A stretch of 64,000 nt of DNA from Bacillus fonticola (GCF_012955605.1 NZ_CP052135.1:1559469-1623468), one strand, 5' to 3'; positions 53,401-62,894 are shown, counted from the first letter of the stretch. Program-made: numbers and translations. The notes: a model not told the origin generated them from the sequence alone.

Positions 53401-54465
53401 TTAAACAACTAAATAGATAATAAATAAGCTAACAACGGCAACAATGACCGATGCAATCAATCCTAGATAGACTGGCTTTAACCCAATTTCTCGAATCTTT
53501 TTGAAGTCAGCTCCTAAACCTACACTCACCATCGCCATGAGGATGATAAACTTAGAAACCGCTGTGATCTGTTCGACAAGATTTTCATTAAAGACTCCCA
53601 TCGTATTTAAAACGGACATACATAAAAAGCCTAACAAAAACCACGGAAAAATCTTGGACACTTTGACCCGACCCTCTTGACCATGCCCACTACTTTTCAT
53701 GCTCATATAAATTCCAATGAGGATAGCTACTGGTACGAGAAATAACGTACGGGTTAATTTTACAACAGTCGCAATTCCACCGGCTTCGTTCGAATACGCA
53801 TATCCTGCTGCTACAACGGAAGAAGTGTCATGAATTGCCGTTCCTGCCCACATCCCAAAGACTTGGCTACTTAGTTCTAAAAGAGAACCAAGAATCGGAT
53901 AGAAAATGACCGCAATGACATTGAAAATAAAGATGGTCGTTACAGCAAAAGCTGTTTCTTCTTCCTTCGCTTTCATGATGGGAGACACAGTCGCTATAGC
54001 CGTTGCCCCACAAATAGCTGTTCCAACACCGATTAGCGCGGGGATATTTCCTGTTACGCCCATCCACCGTCCGATATACATAGTGAGAAGTATCCCTAAA
54101 ATAACCGCTGCGAAGATGGCTACGATCGACTGACTCCCTATCGTAAACACTTGCCAAAGGTTCAGGCTTGTTCCGAGTAGGATGATCGCTAATTTCAAAA
54201 GGGATTTTAATGAGTATTGTACGCCAAGGTCAAAAACAGCCGGCAACCCAATAAAATTACGAATCAACATGCCTAGCAGAATCGCTGTGACGGTAGAACC
54301 TAGTAAGGGGATATCTTTTCCAACACTTTGCGAAACAAAGGCGATGACGAAAACGAGTACTACCCCAGGCAATTGTTTTCCTAGCTTCGTTTCTCTAAAT
54401 CTCTGTATTTTATTTAACGAGTGATTGGCTTCTCGTTGCTCTTTTGTATTTGCCAGTTCGGCCAT
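53401..54465 (-). CDS. YeiH family putative sulfate/sulfonate exporter
   Basis: A 354-residue membrane protein with about ten segments, of UPF0324 (PSE family): GVVLVFVIAFVSQSVGKDIP, GVGTAICGATAIATVSPIM and FVLGF-type C-terminal helices (here FPWFLLGFLCMSVLNTMGVF). The ATG at 54465 has AGAGGTG upstream. It lies 24 bp after the threonine-synthase-like gene, so one operon, with a divergent LysR gene. Homologues are tied to sulfite/sulfonate metabolism and controlled by LysR proteins such as YeiE and CysL. Confidence 0.85.
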   Translation of the reverse strand: MAELANTKEQREANHSLNKIQRFRETKLGKQLPGVVLVFVIAFVSQSVGKDIPLLGSTVTAILLGMLIRNFIGLPAVFDLGVQYSLKSLLKLAIILLGTSLNLWQVFTIGSQSIVAIFAAVILGILLTMYIGRWMGVTGNIPALIGVGTAICGATAIATVSPIMKAKEEETAFAVTTIFIFNVIAVIFYPILGSLLELSSQVFGMWAGTAIHDTSSVVAAGYAYSNEAGGIATVVKLTRTLFLVPVAILIGIYMSMKSSGHGQEGRVKVSKIFPWFLLGFLCMSVLNTMGVFNENLVEQITAVSKFIILMAMVSVGLGADFKKIREIGLKPVYLGLIASVIVAVVSLFIIYLVV

Positions 54466-54489
54466 TCGTTCCACCTCTTTGGCCAAATA

Positions 54490-55719
54490 TTATCTAGCCC
54501 CAAATTCTTTCTCAATCCGACCTGTCTTTTCGAGTACAGGAACTTCCACCTTTACCGTATCTGGATATTTAATTCCTGCACCCGTATTTAACACGACAAC
54601 GGTTTCCCCGTCTTGAATCCACCCGTCCGCTCTTAGACGACGTGCTGCTACAAATGCGGCTGCTCCCTCTGGACAAATAAATGCGCCTTCCATGGAAGCT
54701 ATCGTTTGCTGTTCCTCTAGAATTGCGTTATCGTCAACGGCTACCGCACATCCCTCTGTTTGATAAATAGCATCCAAAACGAGAAAATCTCCGAGCGCCT
54801 TCGGAACATTGATACCAAAAGCAATAGTGGACGAGTCCTCCCAAAAATCGGAATCCTTTCTGTTATCCTGCCAGGCTTTCACGATCGGGGCACATCCGTC
54901 CGATTGCACGGCTACTAATCGAGGAAGCGGACCCTCAACCCAACCGAGAGACTGTAATTCTACTAACGCTTTATAAATGCCTATCAATCCGACACCGCCA
55001 CCAGTCGGGTACAAGAGGACGTCTGGCATTTTCCAGCCCATTTGTTCGGCAATTTCAAGTCCCATTGTCTTTTTGCCTTCGATTCGGTAAGGTTCTTTTA
55101 AAGTAGAGGCATCAAACAACTCATATTCCTTTACCGCTTGCCCGACAATCTTTCCTGCATCACTAATTAATCCGTTTACTAAGTATAAGTTTGACCCTGA
55201 CACAGCACATTCGTTTCTCGTGATTTTCGGGGCATCCACTGGCATGACGATACTCGATTTTATTCCGGCACGGGCCGCGTAAAGCGACCAAGCTGCTCCA
55301 GCGTTGCCATTGGTCGGCATCGCCAGCTCCTCAACCCCGAGTTCTTTTGCTTTAGAGACACCAACGGCAGCTCCACGTGCTTTGAACGTGCCTGTTGGAA
55401 TAATCCCTTCATCCTTCATATATAAGTTCTTAACTGACATATCTTCTCCAATGCTAGGCATCGGCAGTAAAGGCGTCATTCCTTCCCCTAATGTGACGAT
55501 GTTCTCTTCCTTTTCAACGGGGAGAAGTTCATGATATCTCCATAGGTTTGCATCCCGTCCAACCAATTGCTCCTGCTTAAAATTTTGCTTTAACGCATCT
55601 AGGTCGTATTTTACTAATAAAGGCGATCCACACTCACAGAGCTGTTGCTTTTGGCTCACGCTATACTTTTTGTCACACTTTGGACATTCCAGATTAGATA
55701 CATAACTGAATTTCAACAT
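54490..55719 (-). CDS. Threonine synthase-like PLP enzyme
   Basis: 409 residues. The N-terminal zinc ribbon has C12, C15, C28 and C30. The fold-type II PLP core has the Schiff-base lysine in GTFKARGAAVGVSKAKELG, the phosphate-binding PTNGNAGAAWSLYAARAG and YPTGGGVGLIGIYKAL. Canonical threonine synthase makes threonine from phosphohomoserine. However, no hom or thrB gene is near; instead it is in an operon with a YeiH-type exporter and next to a LysR gene. Relatives of this fold include cysteate synthase, so function should not be assumed. The ATG follows GAGGGGGTTAT. Confidence 0.8.
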   Translation of the reverse strand: MLKFSYVSNLECPKCDKKYSVSQKQQLCECGSPLLVKYDLDALKQNFKQEQLVGRDANLWRYHELLPVEKEENIVTLGEGMTPLLPMPSIGEDMSVKNLYMKDEGIIPTGTFKARGAAVGVSKAKELGVEELAMPTNGNAGAAWSLYAARAGIKSSIVMPVDAPKITRNECAVSGSNLYLVNGLISDAGKIVGQAVKEYELFDASTLKEPYRIEGKKTMGLEIAEQMGWKMPDVLLYPTGGGVGLIGIYKALVELQSLGWVEGPLPRLVAVQSDGCAPIVKAWQDNRKDSDFWEDSSTIAFGINVPKALGDFLVLDAIYQTEGCAVAVDDNAILEEQQTIASMEGAFICPEGAAAFVAARRLRADGWIQDGETVVVLNTGAGIKYPDTVKVEVPVLEKTGRIEKEFGAR

Positions 55720-55780
55720 ATAACCCCCTCAACATTGTTTTTCAGAGCTTTCACCGAGTTGTATGAATACTAACATTAGG

Positions 55781-55801
55781 TTATAGTGAAACCTGCTATA
55801 A
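55781..55801. promoter_or_regulatory. LysR-type inverted repeat between divergent genes
   Basis: TTATAG-TGAAACCTG-CTATAA is a perfect 6-bp dyad with the T-N11-A layout of LysR operators. It lies between the LysR gene and the threonine-synthase-like operon. Confidence 0.55.
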
Positions 55802-55859
55802 GTAAAATGAATGATCATTGTTATAATCATTAGCAAAACTTATGACAGGAGCTTTTGAA

Positions 55860-56756
55860 ATGGATCAGCACCTTTTAACATTTGTCACAGTATGTGAAAA
55901 GAAAAACTTTACACGGGCAGCTGAGTCTCTTCACCTCACACAATCTGCTGTCAGCTTAGAAATCAAAAACTTAGAGGCAAAATACGGAGTGAAGCTGTTG
56001 GACCGTACGAACAAGTATGTTCGCCTGACGAAAGCTGGGGAAATTTTGTACTTTCATGCAAAAGAAATCGTCAACCTTCACGAAAAAGCACAAAGGTTGA
56101 TTGAAGACCTTTCTTTTACGTCAAGTGGACCTTTAGTAATTGGATCTAGCTATACGTTCGGTGAATATGCACTGCCCCGAATTATTGCAAATTTCGTAAA
56201 TGAATATCCAAAGGTCACGCCAAGTATAAACATTCGGAATACGAAAAGAGTCATCGACCAAGTTCTACAGCGTGAAATTGATGTTGGTATCATTGAGGGA
56301 ACAGCCGAGCATCCCGATTTAACGATACACCCATTTGCGCAAGATGAAATGGTCGTGATCGTTCCTCACAATCACAGACTTTCTCAATATAAAGAAATAG
56401 ATGCAGCTAAATTAGCGTCAGAAACTTGGATACTGCGTGAAAAAGGTTCAGGGACAAGAGAAATGACCGACCGTATCCTCTCTACCATTGGGCTATCTCC
56501 TGAATCTGTCATGGAGTTTGGAAGCTCGCAAATCATTAAAGAATCTGTAGAAAGCGGTTTAGGAATATCGGCTATTTCGGAATGGGCCATCCGTAAAGAA
56601 GTGACTTATGGAACCCTAATCCCCTTAAGAATTACAGATCAATCTTTCAAAAGAAATATGTACTATGTGACCCACGCCTCCCAATTTCAAACGAAGGCAA
56701 CAGAGCTTTTTATCGATTTTCTATGTAGCAATGCTGTACCGATTATAGGAGGATAA
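55860..56756 (+). CDS. LysR family transcriptional regulator (CysL/YeiE-like)
   Basis: 298 residues. The N-terminal winged helix (MDQHLLTFVTVCEKKNFTRA, ESLHLTQSAVSLEIKNLEAK) is followed by a periplasmic-binding-type effector domain (PLVIGSSYTFGEYALPRII, VGIIEGTAEHPDL, GLGISAISEWAIRKE). The overall pattern resembles CysL and YeiE, which sense sulfur compounds. The ATG at 55860 has CAGGAGC upstream. It is divergent from the threonine-synthase-like/YeiH operon, which it probably controls. Confidence 0.85.
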   Translation: MDQHLLTFVTVCEKKNFTRAAESLHLTQSAVSLEIKNLEAKYGVKLLDRTNKYVRLTKAGEILYFHAKEIVNLHEKAQRLIEDLSFTSSGPLVIGSSYTFGEYALPRIIANFVNEYPKVTPSINIRNTKRVIDQVLQREIDVGIIEGTAEHPDLTIHPFAQDEMVVIVPHNHRLSQYKEIDAAKLASETWILREKGSGTREMTDRILSTIGLSPESVMEFGSSQIIKESVESGLGISAISEWAIRKEVTYGTLIPLRITDQSFKRNMYYVTHASQFQTKATELFIDFLCSNAVPIIGG

Positions 56757-56883
56757 TCGTAAAGTGGCATTTAAGTGGTGATAGGTGCGCTACCATTTTT
56801 TCTTACACGCATCTTTTTCTATAGTCGCTTGCGTTGCCGATATGGACGTTGCGTAGTTAGAACTTTTATAAAAGGAGTAGACA

Positions 56884-57384
56884 ATGAAGATTGGTATTAT
56901 TTCAGACACCCATATGCCTAAACGAGCAAAGCAACTCCCTGAACGATTAGTAGCAGGTATTCATGACGTAGATGTAATTATTCACGCAGGAGATTGGACA
57001 AACCTAGACGTTTATCATCAATTATGTGAAATTGCCCCTGTTGAAGGAGTCTTTGGCAATGTGGATTCCCCTGAACTGAAAGCGAAGTTTACAGACAAAC
57101 TAGTATTGGATTTGAAAGGGTTTAAAATTGGGGTGACACATGGGCACCTGGGAAAAAAGAAAACGACTCCTGCGCGGGCATTGGAAGCATTTGAAACGGA
57201 AGAGGTAAACTTAATTATTTTTGGTCATTCTCATATCCCCTACATAGAGCAAAAAGATCATGTTGTCCTGTTTAATCCTGGATCCCCAACGGATAAACGA
57301 TTTCAGCCGACCTATTCGTATGGAGTGCTCACACTAAATGATCGTTTCTCCATAAAACACTATGATTACGATGATAAAAGTTGA
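56884..57384 (+). CDS. YfcE/MJ0936-type metallophosphoesterase
   Basis: A 166-residue single-domain phosphodiesterase: MKIGIISDTHMPKRAKQLPE (D-x-H), VDVIIHAGDWT, VFGNVDSPE, VTHGHLG, FGHSHIPYIE and LFNPGSPTDKR. All metal ligands are there. Relatives cleave phosphodiesters such as 2',3'-cyclic nucleotides or bis-pNPP; the natural substrate is not known. AAAAGGAG precedes the ATG. Monocistronic, with a hairpin downstream. Confidence 0.88.
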   Translation: MKIGIISDTHMPKRAKQLPERLVAGIHDVDVIIHAGDWTNLDVYHQLCEIAPVEGVFGNVDSPELKAKFTDKLVLDLKGFKIGVTHGHLGKKKTTPARALEAFETEEVNLIIFGHSHIPYIEQKDHVVLFNPGSPTDKRFQPTYSYGVLTLNDRFSIKHYDYDDKS

Positions 57385-57386
57385 GA

Positions 57387-57415
57387 CTTAAACGACCACC
57401 TAGGGGTCGTTTAAG
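57387..57415 (+). terminator. Hairpin after the phosphoesterase gene
   Basis: CTTAAACGACC and GGTCGTTTAAG form an 11-bp perfect stem two bases past the stop codon; the T-tract is missing. Confidence 0.55.
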
Positions 57416-57459
57416 CAATACGTCACCTGGTTCATTCGGGTGGTGATAGATATGGGTTG

Positions 57460-59568
57460 TCACCTGATTAACTCGCGGTTTTCCCATATTAATTGACGTA
57501 AATTTGATTTCGAACCTTCAATGATGAAATGGGGGACATTATATTCTTTCGCAACATCCATGCAACCCCACGTCGCTCGGTGTGAATTGGCTTGTAAGCA
57601 CAGGAACAACGCATCGGAACGTTTTAAATCAGCGTGAATTCGTTCAGGGGCATACCCGTCGTTGTGAAGAAATTCCGCCCCTGTTTCAAGAACCACTGAT
57701 TCAAACCACTTTTTCTGACCACCGACTACAACAATGCGAGCTCCTTTCAAGTATTGACTTGGCTTCGATTTCGTCTTCTTTTTCTGGCTCTTGCTTCTTA
57801 AGATCGTCTCTCCGTGTGGGACATCATTCTTTTGTTGGTTCGGTTCATACATTCTATGAATTTTTGAAATGCGTGCTATATGGTTTCCATCGGAGACGTT
57901 AAATGTACAAGGAAGACCATCGTGTAGTTGATGGATCATCGCATCCTTCCCATGAATTTTGTATTTAGTGCCTGGTTCATTCATTTCCACGCAATAAAAA
58001 ATATGGTGGTCCCCTAACTCAACATATCCGTCATATTGGTTGATGTCAGAGTAATTGTCGTCCCCTTGGAACAGAAGTTCGATTTCGTAATAGGTTGTTT
58101 CTTTTTCACTTTTAATCGGTCGACAGCGAACTTCCGCCTCATGCTGCAAGTTGTGTTCCAAGACCATCGATTCAGTAATTCTGAACGAATCGACGTCCTG
58201 CTCAAGTGTAATATAGCCCCCGTGGTCAAGTCGGTAAAATGTCCCTGTATACCAATCGTCTTCCTCAGTTCTATCGTCCGTTTCGTCTTTTCGGTCCTGT
58301 TCTTCAGTTGGGGCCACTTCTTTCTGAATGACTTCCTTCGTTTCTACGACATCTGCAACGTTGATGTCGGTTCGTGCATCTTCTAACTTCGTATCCGCAA
58401 GTTGCGCCTCGGTTCCCACGTGCTTTTCTAAATGGTCGACAAGGGTGAGCATCTCTTTTACTTGTTGGCGTAACATTTCGCTTGACGAGTCACTAGAGAG
58501 TGGGGTACCTCTCAGTTGATTCGTGATTTCGACCACTTCATCGTACAGCAAAGGTACTAAACTTTTAACTAAGTCTTTCGATTGCGGTTTCTGCTGCAAT
58601 TCACCCTTTATTTTCTCAATTTCTTTCAGTAGCGATTGCGTTTCCTTATCTTTTCTCTTTACTGCCTCTTCTTTGTCTTCTACTTCAGCCTTTAGAGCAT
58701 AAAGTTGCTTTTGTAGCGCTGTCTTCTCTGCTGACCAGGCGCTCTGTTCCTCTCTCATTTTCTCTTTTTGCTGTTCATACTTACTAGTCACATCTTCTAC
58801 TTTTTCCTGTTCGGAGTTTACGGAAGCTTCAAGTCTGTTGATTTTGCTAGTTGCTTGCTCTAATTTGATGCTCATCTTCCCGCTTTCACTTTTCTCCTTG
58901 GCAAGCATTTCTTCTACTTCTTGCCGTAGCTGAACCTCTTTTTTTATTTTTTTCTCTAGCTTGTGTAGTTTATTTTTTAATTTCTCCTCTTCCTCCGAAG
59001 GTAGTGGGTCATGTTCTTTCCCATGGCTTGATTCGTATTCGTCCTCGCTCATCCCCCAACTTCGAAATCTACTTGGTAACTCTTGAATCGTCTGCTCCCA
59101 TTGTGCGGAATTTTTCGTTTTCCCTGGATGAAAATACAATGCCCAGTAGTAATGCCACGGGCCAAACGTCTTAATTAGCGTACGTTGTTTTGCGAGAAAT
59201 TGATTCAAGGAATAGTCATCTTCAGCCTCAAGCAGTGGAGAAAGCACCTCTCTCAAAGCGATAAATAGACGTAGCTTCGCATTTTCATTGTCTCGCTTAC
59301 AATCTTGCATGTACTGATTCAGCTCTTTATGAAAGAGAATTTCGGGAAATGACTTTTTCCCCCTACTGCCAGGGAAAAACTGTAACAAACTTGCGAGATG
59401 GCTCTTTTCCTTCGTTGACAGTTCCTTCACCATATGTCGAATTTCCGCCGTTTGAAACGGTAAGGACGCGACTTCTTGAATGCTATTTTTATATGGTAAC
59501 GTACTCTGACTCCACTCGACGGTATTTTCACTGAATCCTAAATATTTCAATGTTTGCTTAAAGGACAT
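57460..59568 (-). CDS. Large coiled-coil protein with C-terminal DUF2325 domain
   Basis: 702 residues, probably cytosolic. It has a helical N-terminal domain (1-185) with EILFHKELNQYMQD and GPWHYYWALYFHP, and a long Glu/Lys coiled coil (about 195-345). An acidic Thr/Glu/Asp linker (about 400-450) leads to a beta-rich segment (WYTGTFYRLDHGGYITLEQD, about 455-600). A C-terminal DUF2325 module follows with IVVVGGQKKWFESVVLETG, NSHRATWGCMDVAKEYNVPH and EGSKSNLRQLIWENRELI. DUF2325 often stands alone in Bacillus, and its role is unknown. AAAAGGGTG precedes the ATG. It is monocistronic. I know of no characterised protein with this layout. Confidence 0.75.
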   Translation of the reverse strand: MSFKQTLKYLGFSENTVEWSQSTLPYKNSIQEVASLPFQTAEIRHMVKELSTKEKSHLASLLQFFPGSRGKKSFPEILFHKELNQYMQDCKRDNENAKLRLFIALREVLSPLLEAEDDYSLNQFLAKQRTLIKTFGPWHYYWALYFHPGKTKNSAQWEQTIQELPSRFRSWGMSEDEYESSHGKEHDPLPSEEEEKLKNKLHKLEKKIKKEVQLRQEVEEMLAKEKSESGKMSIKLEQATSKINRLEASVNSEQEKVEDVTSKYEQQKEKMREEQSAWSAEKTALQKQLYALKAEVEDKEEAVKRKDKETQSLLKEIEKIKGELQQKPQSKDLVKSLVPLLYDEVVEITNQLRGTPLSSDSSSEMLRQQVKEMLTLVDHLEKHVGTEAQLADTKLEDARTDINVADVVETKEVIQKEVAPTEEQDRKDETDDRTEEDDWYTGTFYRLDHGGYITLEQDVDSFRITESMVLEHNLQHEAEVRCRPIKSEKETTYYEIELLFQGDDNYSDINQYDGYVELGDHHIFYCVEMNEPGTKYKIHGKDAMIHQLHDGLPCTFNVSDGNHIARISKIHRMYEPNQQKNDVPHGETILRSKSQKKKTKSKPSQYLKGARIVVVGGQKKWFESVVLETGAEFLHNDGYAPERIHADLKRSDALFLCLQANSHRATWGCMDVAKEYNVPHFIIEGSKSNLRQLIWENRELIR

Positions 59569-59798
59569 TCACAATCACCCTTTTCATCTTTACTTCTTTA
59601 AAGAAACTTACTTCTCTATCGGCAGAGAAAAATCCTTTCAGAAAATTTCATGATTGATGACGTTCAGTTAGTACATGACGGAAAAACTTAGTTGATCTTG
59701 TACACCTAGTTTCATTTTATCACTTAACAAACTCTTTATGGATGCTGATTTTTAACGAATGTGAAACAAGAAATTCGTGTGGTAGTTGGACGCCATGC

Positions 59799-59831
59799 AA
59801 AAAAAACAAGCCACTAATCAGGTAGCTTGTC
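59799..59831 (-). terminator. Terminator after the luciferase-like gene
   Basis: ACAAGC-TACCTGATTAGTG-GCTTGT followed by a run of T on the minus strand. The rest of the 330-bp gap to the DUF2325 gene shows nothing else. Confidence 0.75.
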
Positions 59832-59897
59832 AGAGTACTTTATTTTGCTTGGCCGCGGAAAATGGTTTGAAACAATTACAAAAAAAACTCACCTATT

Positions 59898-60899
59898 TCA
59901 GGCACCGTCCACTACTTCTTTCAAAATTTCATACGACCGTTTTTGTTTGTCTGGATCAAAAATGTAAGACACGGCCATCATTTCATCCACGTTGTATTTT
60001 TCCTGAAAATCTGTCAACTGTTGTCGAACGGTATTTTTACTTCCCATCAAGGTAACACTTGCCATTGATGTTGCCATTTGTTCTTCCGTTGGACTCCAAA
60101 GATGATCCATGCTTTCAACAGGAGGAAGTAACGGCATTTGCGAACCGCGTACAACATTCAGAAAAAATTGGTGCATCGATGTCGATAATAATTTCGCTTC
60201 TTCATCCGTCTCAGCTGCAATCACATTCAAACACACCATCATATATGGTTGGTCCAAATATTTAGATGGCTTGAAACGTGCACGATAAATCGAGATCGCT
60301 TCTTCCATATACCTCGGTGCAAAGTGGGAAGCAAATACATACGGAAGACCTAAACTTGCGGCTAAATAAGCAGAGTCAGTGGAAGAACCGAGAATATAAA
60401 TCGGAATATTCGTCCCCACACCAGGGTAGGCTTTCACATTCGTTTGCTCATCTTCTGGCCCAAAATAGTGAAGAAGCGCCTTGACATCATCAGGGAAAGT
60501 ATAGACCGAATCGTTTTGGGAGCGTCTAAGAGCACTCGCGGTCACCATATCTGTGCCAGGAGCCCGACCAAGACCTAAGTCGACGCGGTCTGGATAAATC
60601 GTGGCCATCGTTCCGAATTGTTCGGCGACGACTAAAGGGGCATGATTCGGCAGCATGATTCCTCCAGACCCAACGCGTATGCGCTCGGTATGCTCTAACG
60701 TATGTTTTATTAAAATCGACGTGGCAGAGCTGACAAGCGTCGGCGTATTGTGATGCTCAGCAATCCAATAGCGCGTAAACCCCATCTCCTCCGTCGCCTG
60801 CGCAAGATCCACCATCGCATCCACAGCGTGTTTAGAATCCTGCCCCTCGCGAATAGGAGCTAAGTTTAAGACTGAAACAGGTATTTGAATGTTCGCCAT
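59898..60899 (-). CDS. LLM class flavin-dependent oxidoreductase
   Basis: 333 residues of the bacterial-luciferase-like fold: [13 protein letters not shown] motif ([20 protein letters not shown]), [20 protein letters not shown] and [12 protein letters not shown]. It belongs to the MsnO8-like group, common in Bacillus. Substrate is unknown; it needs reduced FMN. AAAGGGAAC precedes the ATG. Confidence 0.9.
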   Translation of the reverse strand: MANIQIPVSVLNLAPIREGQDSKHAVDAMVDLAQATEEMGFTRYWIAEHHNTPTLVSSATSILIKHTLEHTERIRVGSGGIMLPNHAPLVVAEQFGTMATIYPDRVDLGLGRAPGTDMVTASALRRSQNDSVYTFPDDVKALLHYFGPEDEQTNVKAYPGVGTNIPIYILGSSTDSAYLAASLGLPYVFASHFAPRYMEEAISIYRARFKPSKYLDQPYMMVCLNVIAAETDEEAKLLSTSMHQFFLNVVRGSQMPLLPPVESMDHLWSPTEEQMATSMASVTLMGSKNTVRQQLTDFQEKYNVDEMMAVSYIFDPDKQKRSYEILKEVVDGA

Positions 60900-61017
60900 T
60901 TGTAAGTTCCCTTTCTCTTAGTGAATTGTTATTAGTTTAGCAATTTGGACGGAGGAAGGGAATTTTAATGCTTGTAATAGCTTAGTGCCAATACACTCTC
61001 TTATTGTTTCTACTTTA

Positions 61018-61046
61018 AACAACAAAAGAGTGAAGGCTTTTTCTTT
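61018..61046 (-). terminator. Weak hairpin after galE
   Basis: AAAAGAAAAAGCC ... TCTTTTGTTG on the minus strand can form a short A/T-rich stem just past the galE stop. Weak evidence. Confidence 0.3.
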
Positions 61047-61052
61047 TCGTTA

Positions 61053-62045
61053 CTAAAGTAGTTTATTCTCGAACCGCCAAGCATCCCGGCACATCGCAAC
61101 AATATCCCTTTTAGCAACCCACCCTAGTTCCCGCTTCGCTTTTGAGGCATCGGCATAGCATGAAGCGATATCACCTGGTCTGCGGTCTGCGATTTCATAC
61201 GGTACTTTAATTTCGGTAGCTTCTGCAAATGCACTAACCAACTCCAGCACACTAGTCCCCCGGCCGGTTCCCAGGTTATAGATATGGACACCTCCCATGA
61301 GATGATCCAGTGCAGCCACATGCCCTTCCGCCACGTCCACCACATGGATATAATCGCGAACACCTGTGCCGTCCACTGTTGGATAGTCATTTCCAAATAC
61401 TTTCAATTTCTTTAGTTTACCCTTAGCAACTTGAGTTACATACGGCATGAGGTTATTTGGAATTCCGTTAGGTGCCTCACCAATCAAGCCACTTTCATGG
61501 GCGCCTACTGGATTGAAATATCTTAGGAGAGATACTGAGAAGGCAGGATTCACCTTTACTATATCGGTTAGAATACGTTCACACATGGCTTTCGTTTCAC
61601 CGTAAGGATTCGTCGTGGGTAAAAGGTTCATCGTCTCTACAAACGGTACGGTGTTGTCTCCATATACTGCTGCCGAAGAACTAAAGACAAACCGGCTCAC
61701 GTTATACTTCTGACAAGCTTTGGCGAGGACCATAGTACTTACAAGATTGTTGCAATAGTACTCCAGTGGTTTTTCTACTGACTCACCCACCGCTTTCAGA
61801 CCGGCAAAATGAATAACACCATTTATCTCATGTTGAGAAAAGATGGCGCCCACTGCTGTTTCATCAGTTACATCTATTTGATAGAAAGTGATTTCAGTAT
61901 TTGTGATCTGCTTTATTTTGTCTATCGTCTCAGCTTTACTGTTATTTAGATTATCAGCTACAATCACTGAATGTCCCGCTTCCAGTAAAGCAACACAGGT
62001 ATGTGAACCGATATATCCCGCTCCACCGGTTACTAATATGTTCAT
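61053..62045 (-). CDS. galE: UDP-glucose 4-epimerase
   Basis: It interconverts UDP-glucose and UDP-galactose for sugar use or polysaccharide synthesis. 330 residues: NAD-binding VTGGAGYIGSHTCVALLEAG at the N-terminus, HFAGLKAVGESVEKPLEYY, catalytic Tyr-Lys in NPYGETKAMCE and VRDYIHVVDVAEGH. GGGAGGTG precedes the ATG. No galK or galT is adjacent, so a role in cell-envelope sugar supply is likely. Confidence 0.95.
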   Translation of the reverse strand: MNILVTGGAGYIGSHTCVALLEAGHSVIVADNLNNSKAETIDKIKQITNTEITFYQIDVTDETAVGAIFSQHEINGVIHFAGLKAVGESVEKPLEYYCNNLVSTMVLAKACQKYNVSRFVFSSSAAVYGDNTVPFVETMNLLPTTNPYGETKAMCERILTDIVKVNPAFSVSLLRYFNPVGAHESGLIGEAPNGIPNNLMPYVTQVAKGKLKKLKVFGNDYPTVDGTGVRDYIHVVDVAEGHVAALDHLMGGVHIYNLGTGRGTSVLELVSAFAEATEIKVPYEIADRRPGDIASCYADASKAKRELGWVAKRDIVAMCRDAWRFENKLL

Positions 62046-62209
62046 CGGTTAGCACCTCCCTTCTTATTAGTTTAATCTATTCAATGCTCTTTCTTCACTT
62101 TATAAATTCTGTGATACTGTACTTTTACCTTTTCGAGGAACAAGATTATTCGGTGGGGACAGGCACTGATCCAAACCCTTCCTTCACACTAAGCATATCT
62201 TTTTGTATA

Positions 62210-62671
62210 ATGAATCAATTTCATAATTGCTCTTTTTAAAAATACACAAACCGGCAGAATGTTAGTTACTTTAAAATTTTCTTGAGTTGGCCGCTTGAAC
62301 AGGGATGTTGATTTCCGCTACAGGCGGACGCCCCAATCAACGGTTCGAGAATTAAGAGGAAGCATGAACACAGCCTATAGTTTATGTAGCTTGTTGTTGA
62401 GATAAAAGTGCATTGATACGGTCTGCAGCTAGTTTTGATGCATTATTGCGCGTTTTCCAACCCGATGACGAACATTGTTGAGCTGAAAGTATTCCTTTAA
62501 TAAGTATTGACTCATTCGACAGCAGAACGGTGTTTATGGTGAGCAACCTGGAGCGGAGATCAACAGCCCTGTTAAACAAAGCTACCCTATTTCAAGACTT
62601 GGGGAGGTGCTCCTTTTCTTATGCTTGAAAACCCTTGTGCTGCATGGGTCAGATTTGTGAAATTGATTCAT
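62210..62671. mobile_element. MITE-like element with 14-bp terminal inverted repeats (repeat family 2, copy 2)
   Basis: ATGAATCAATTTCA (62210-62223) and its exact inverse TGAAATTGATTCAT (62658-62671) bound about 460 bp. The left 170 bp (to 62380) is a shortened copy of 5129-5392, sharing TTGATTTCCGCTACAGGCGG, CCAATCAACGG and GAACACAGCCTATAG. The same left-end sequence, TTGAATCAATTTCAT, begins the 5.1-kb copy. Inside, a minus-strand 65-codon frame (62382-62579) has no recognisable family and is probably not a gene. No transposase is present. Confidence 0.5.
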
Positions 62672-62689
62672 AATGAGATATAAATAAGA

Positions 62690-62815
62690 GAGAAGAGTTT
62701 GACACTCCTCTCTGCAACCTCTACCGTTAGGGTGGTGGTTGTCAAACAATATGTACTTTCGTCGAGAACCACCCTTTTGCTTGTGACGGCGTAGGGTGGT
62801 TTTCTCGTTCCCTAG
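62690..62815. other. Hairpin-rich intergenic segment, possible transcript structure
   Basis: Two hairpins: AGAGAGAAGAG ... CTCCTCTCT (about 62690-62724) and GAGAACCACCCT ... AGGGTGGTTTTCTC (about 62767-62807). A third AGGGTGGTGGTT lies between. They could be terminators of the minus-strand YifB-type gene or of an unannotated RNA; T-tracts are poor. Confidence 0.4.
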
Positions 62816-62894
62816 GACGTTTTTGAATGTACCGACTGACCTCTAACATGCTTTAACAAAATCGGGACCTATACTCTTTTCTTCCTCCCATAGG

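Noticed and set aside
62382..62579. 65-codon minus-strand gene inside the MITE-like element
   Set aside because: No ribosome site stands out, no family pattern is seen, and it lies wholly in repeat-derived DNA.
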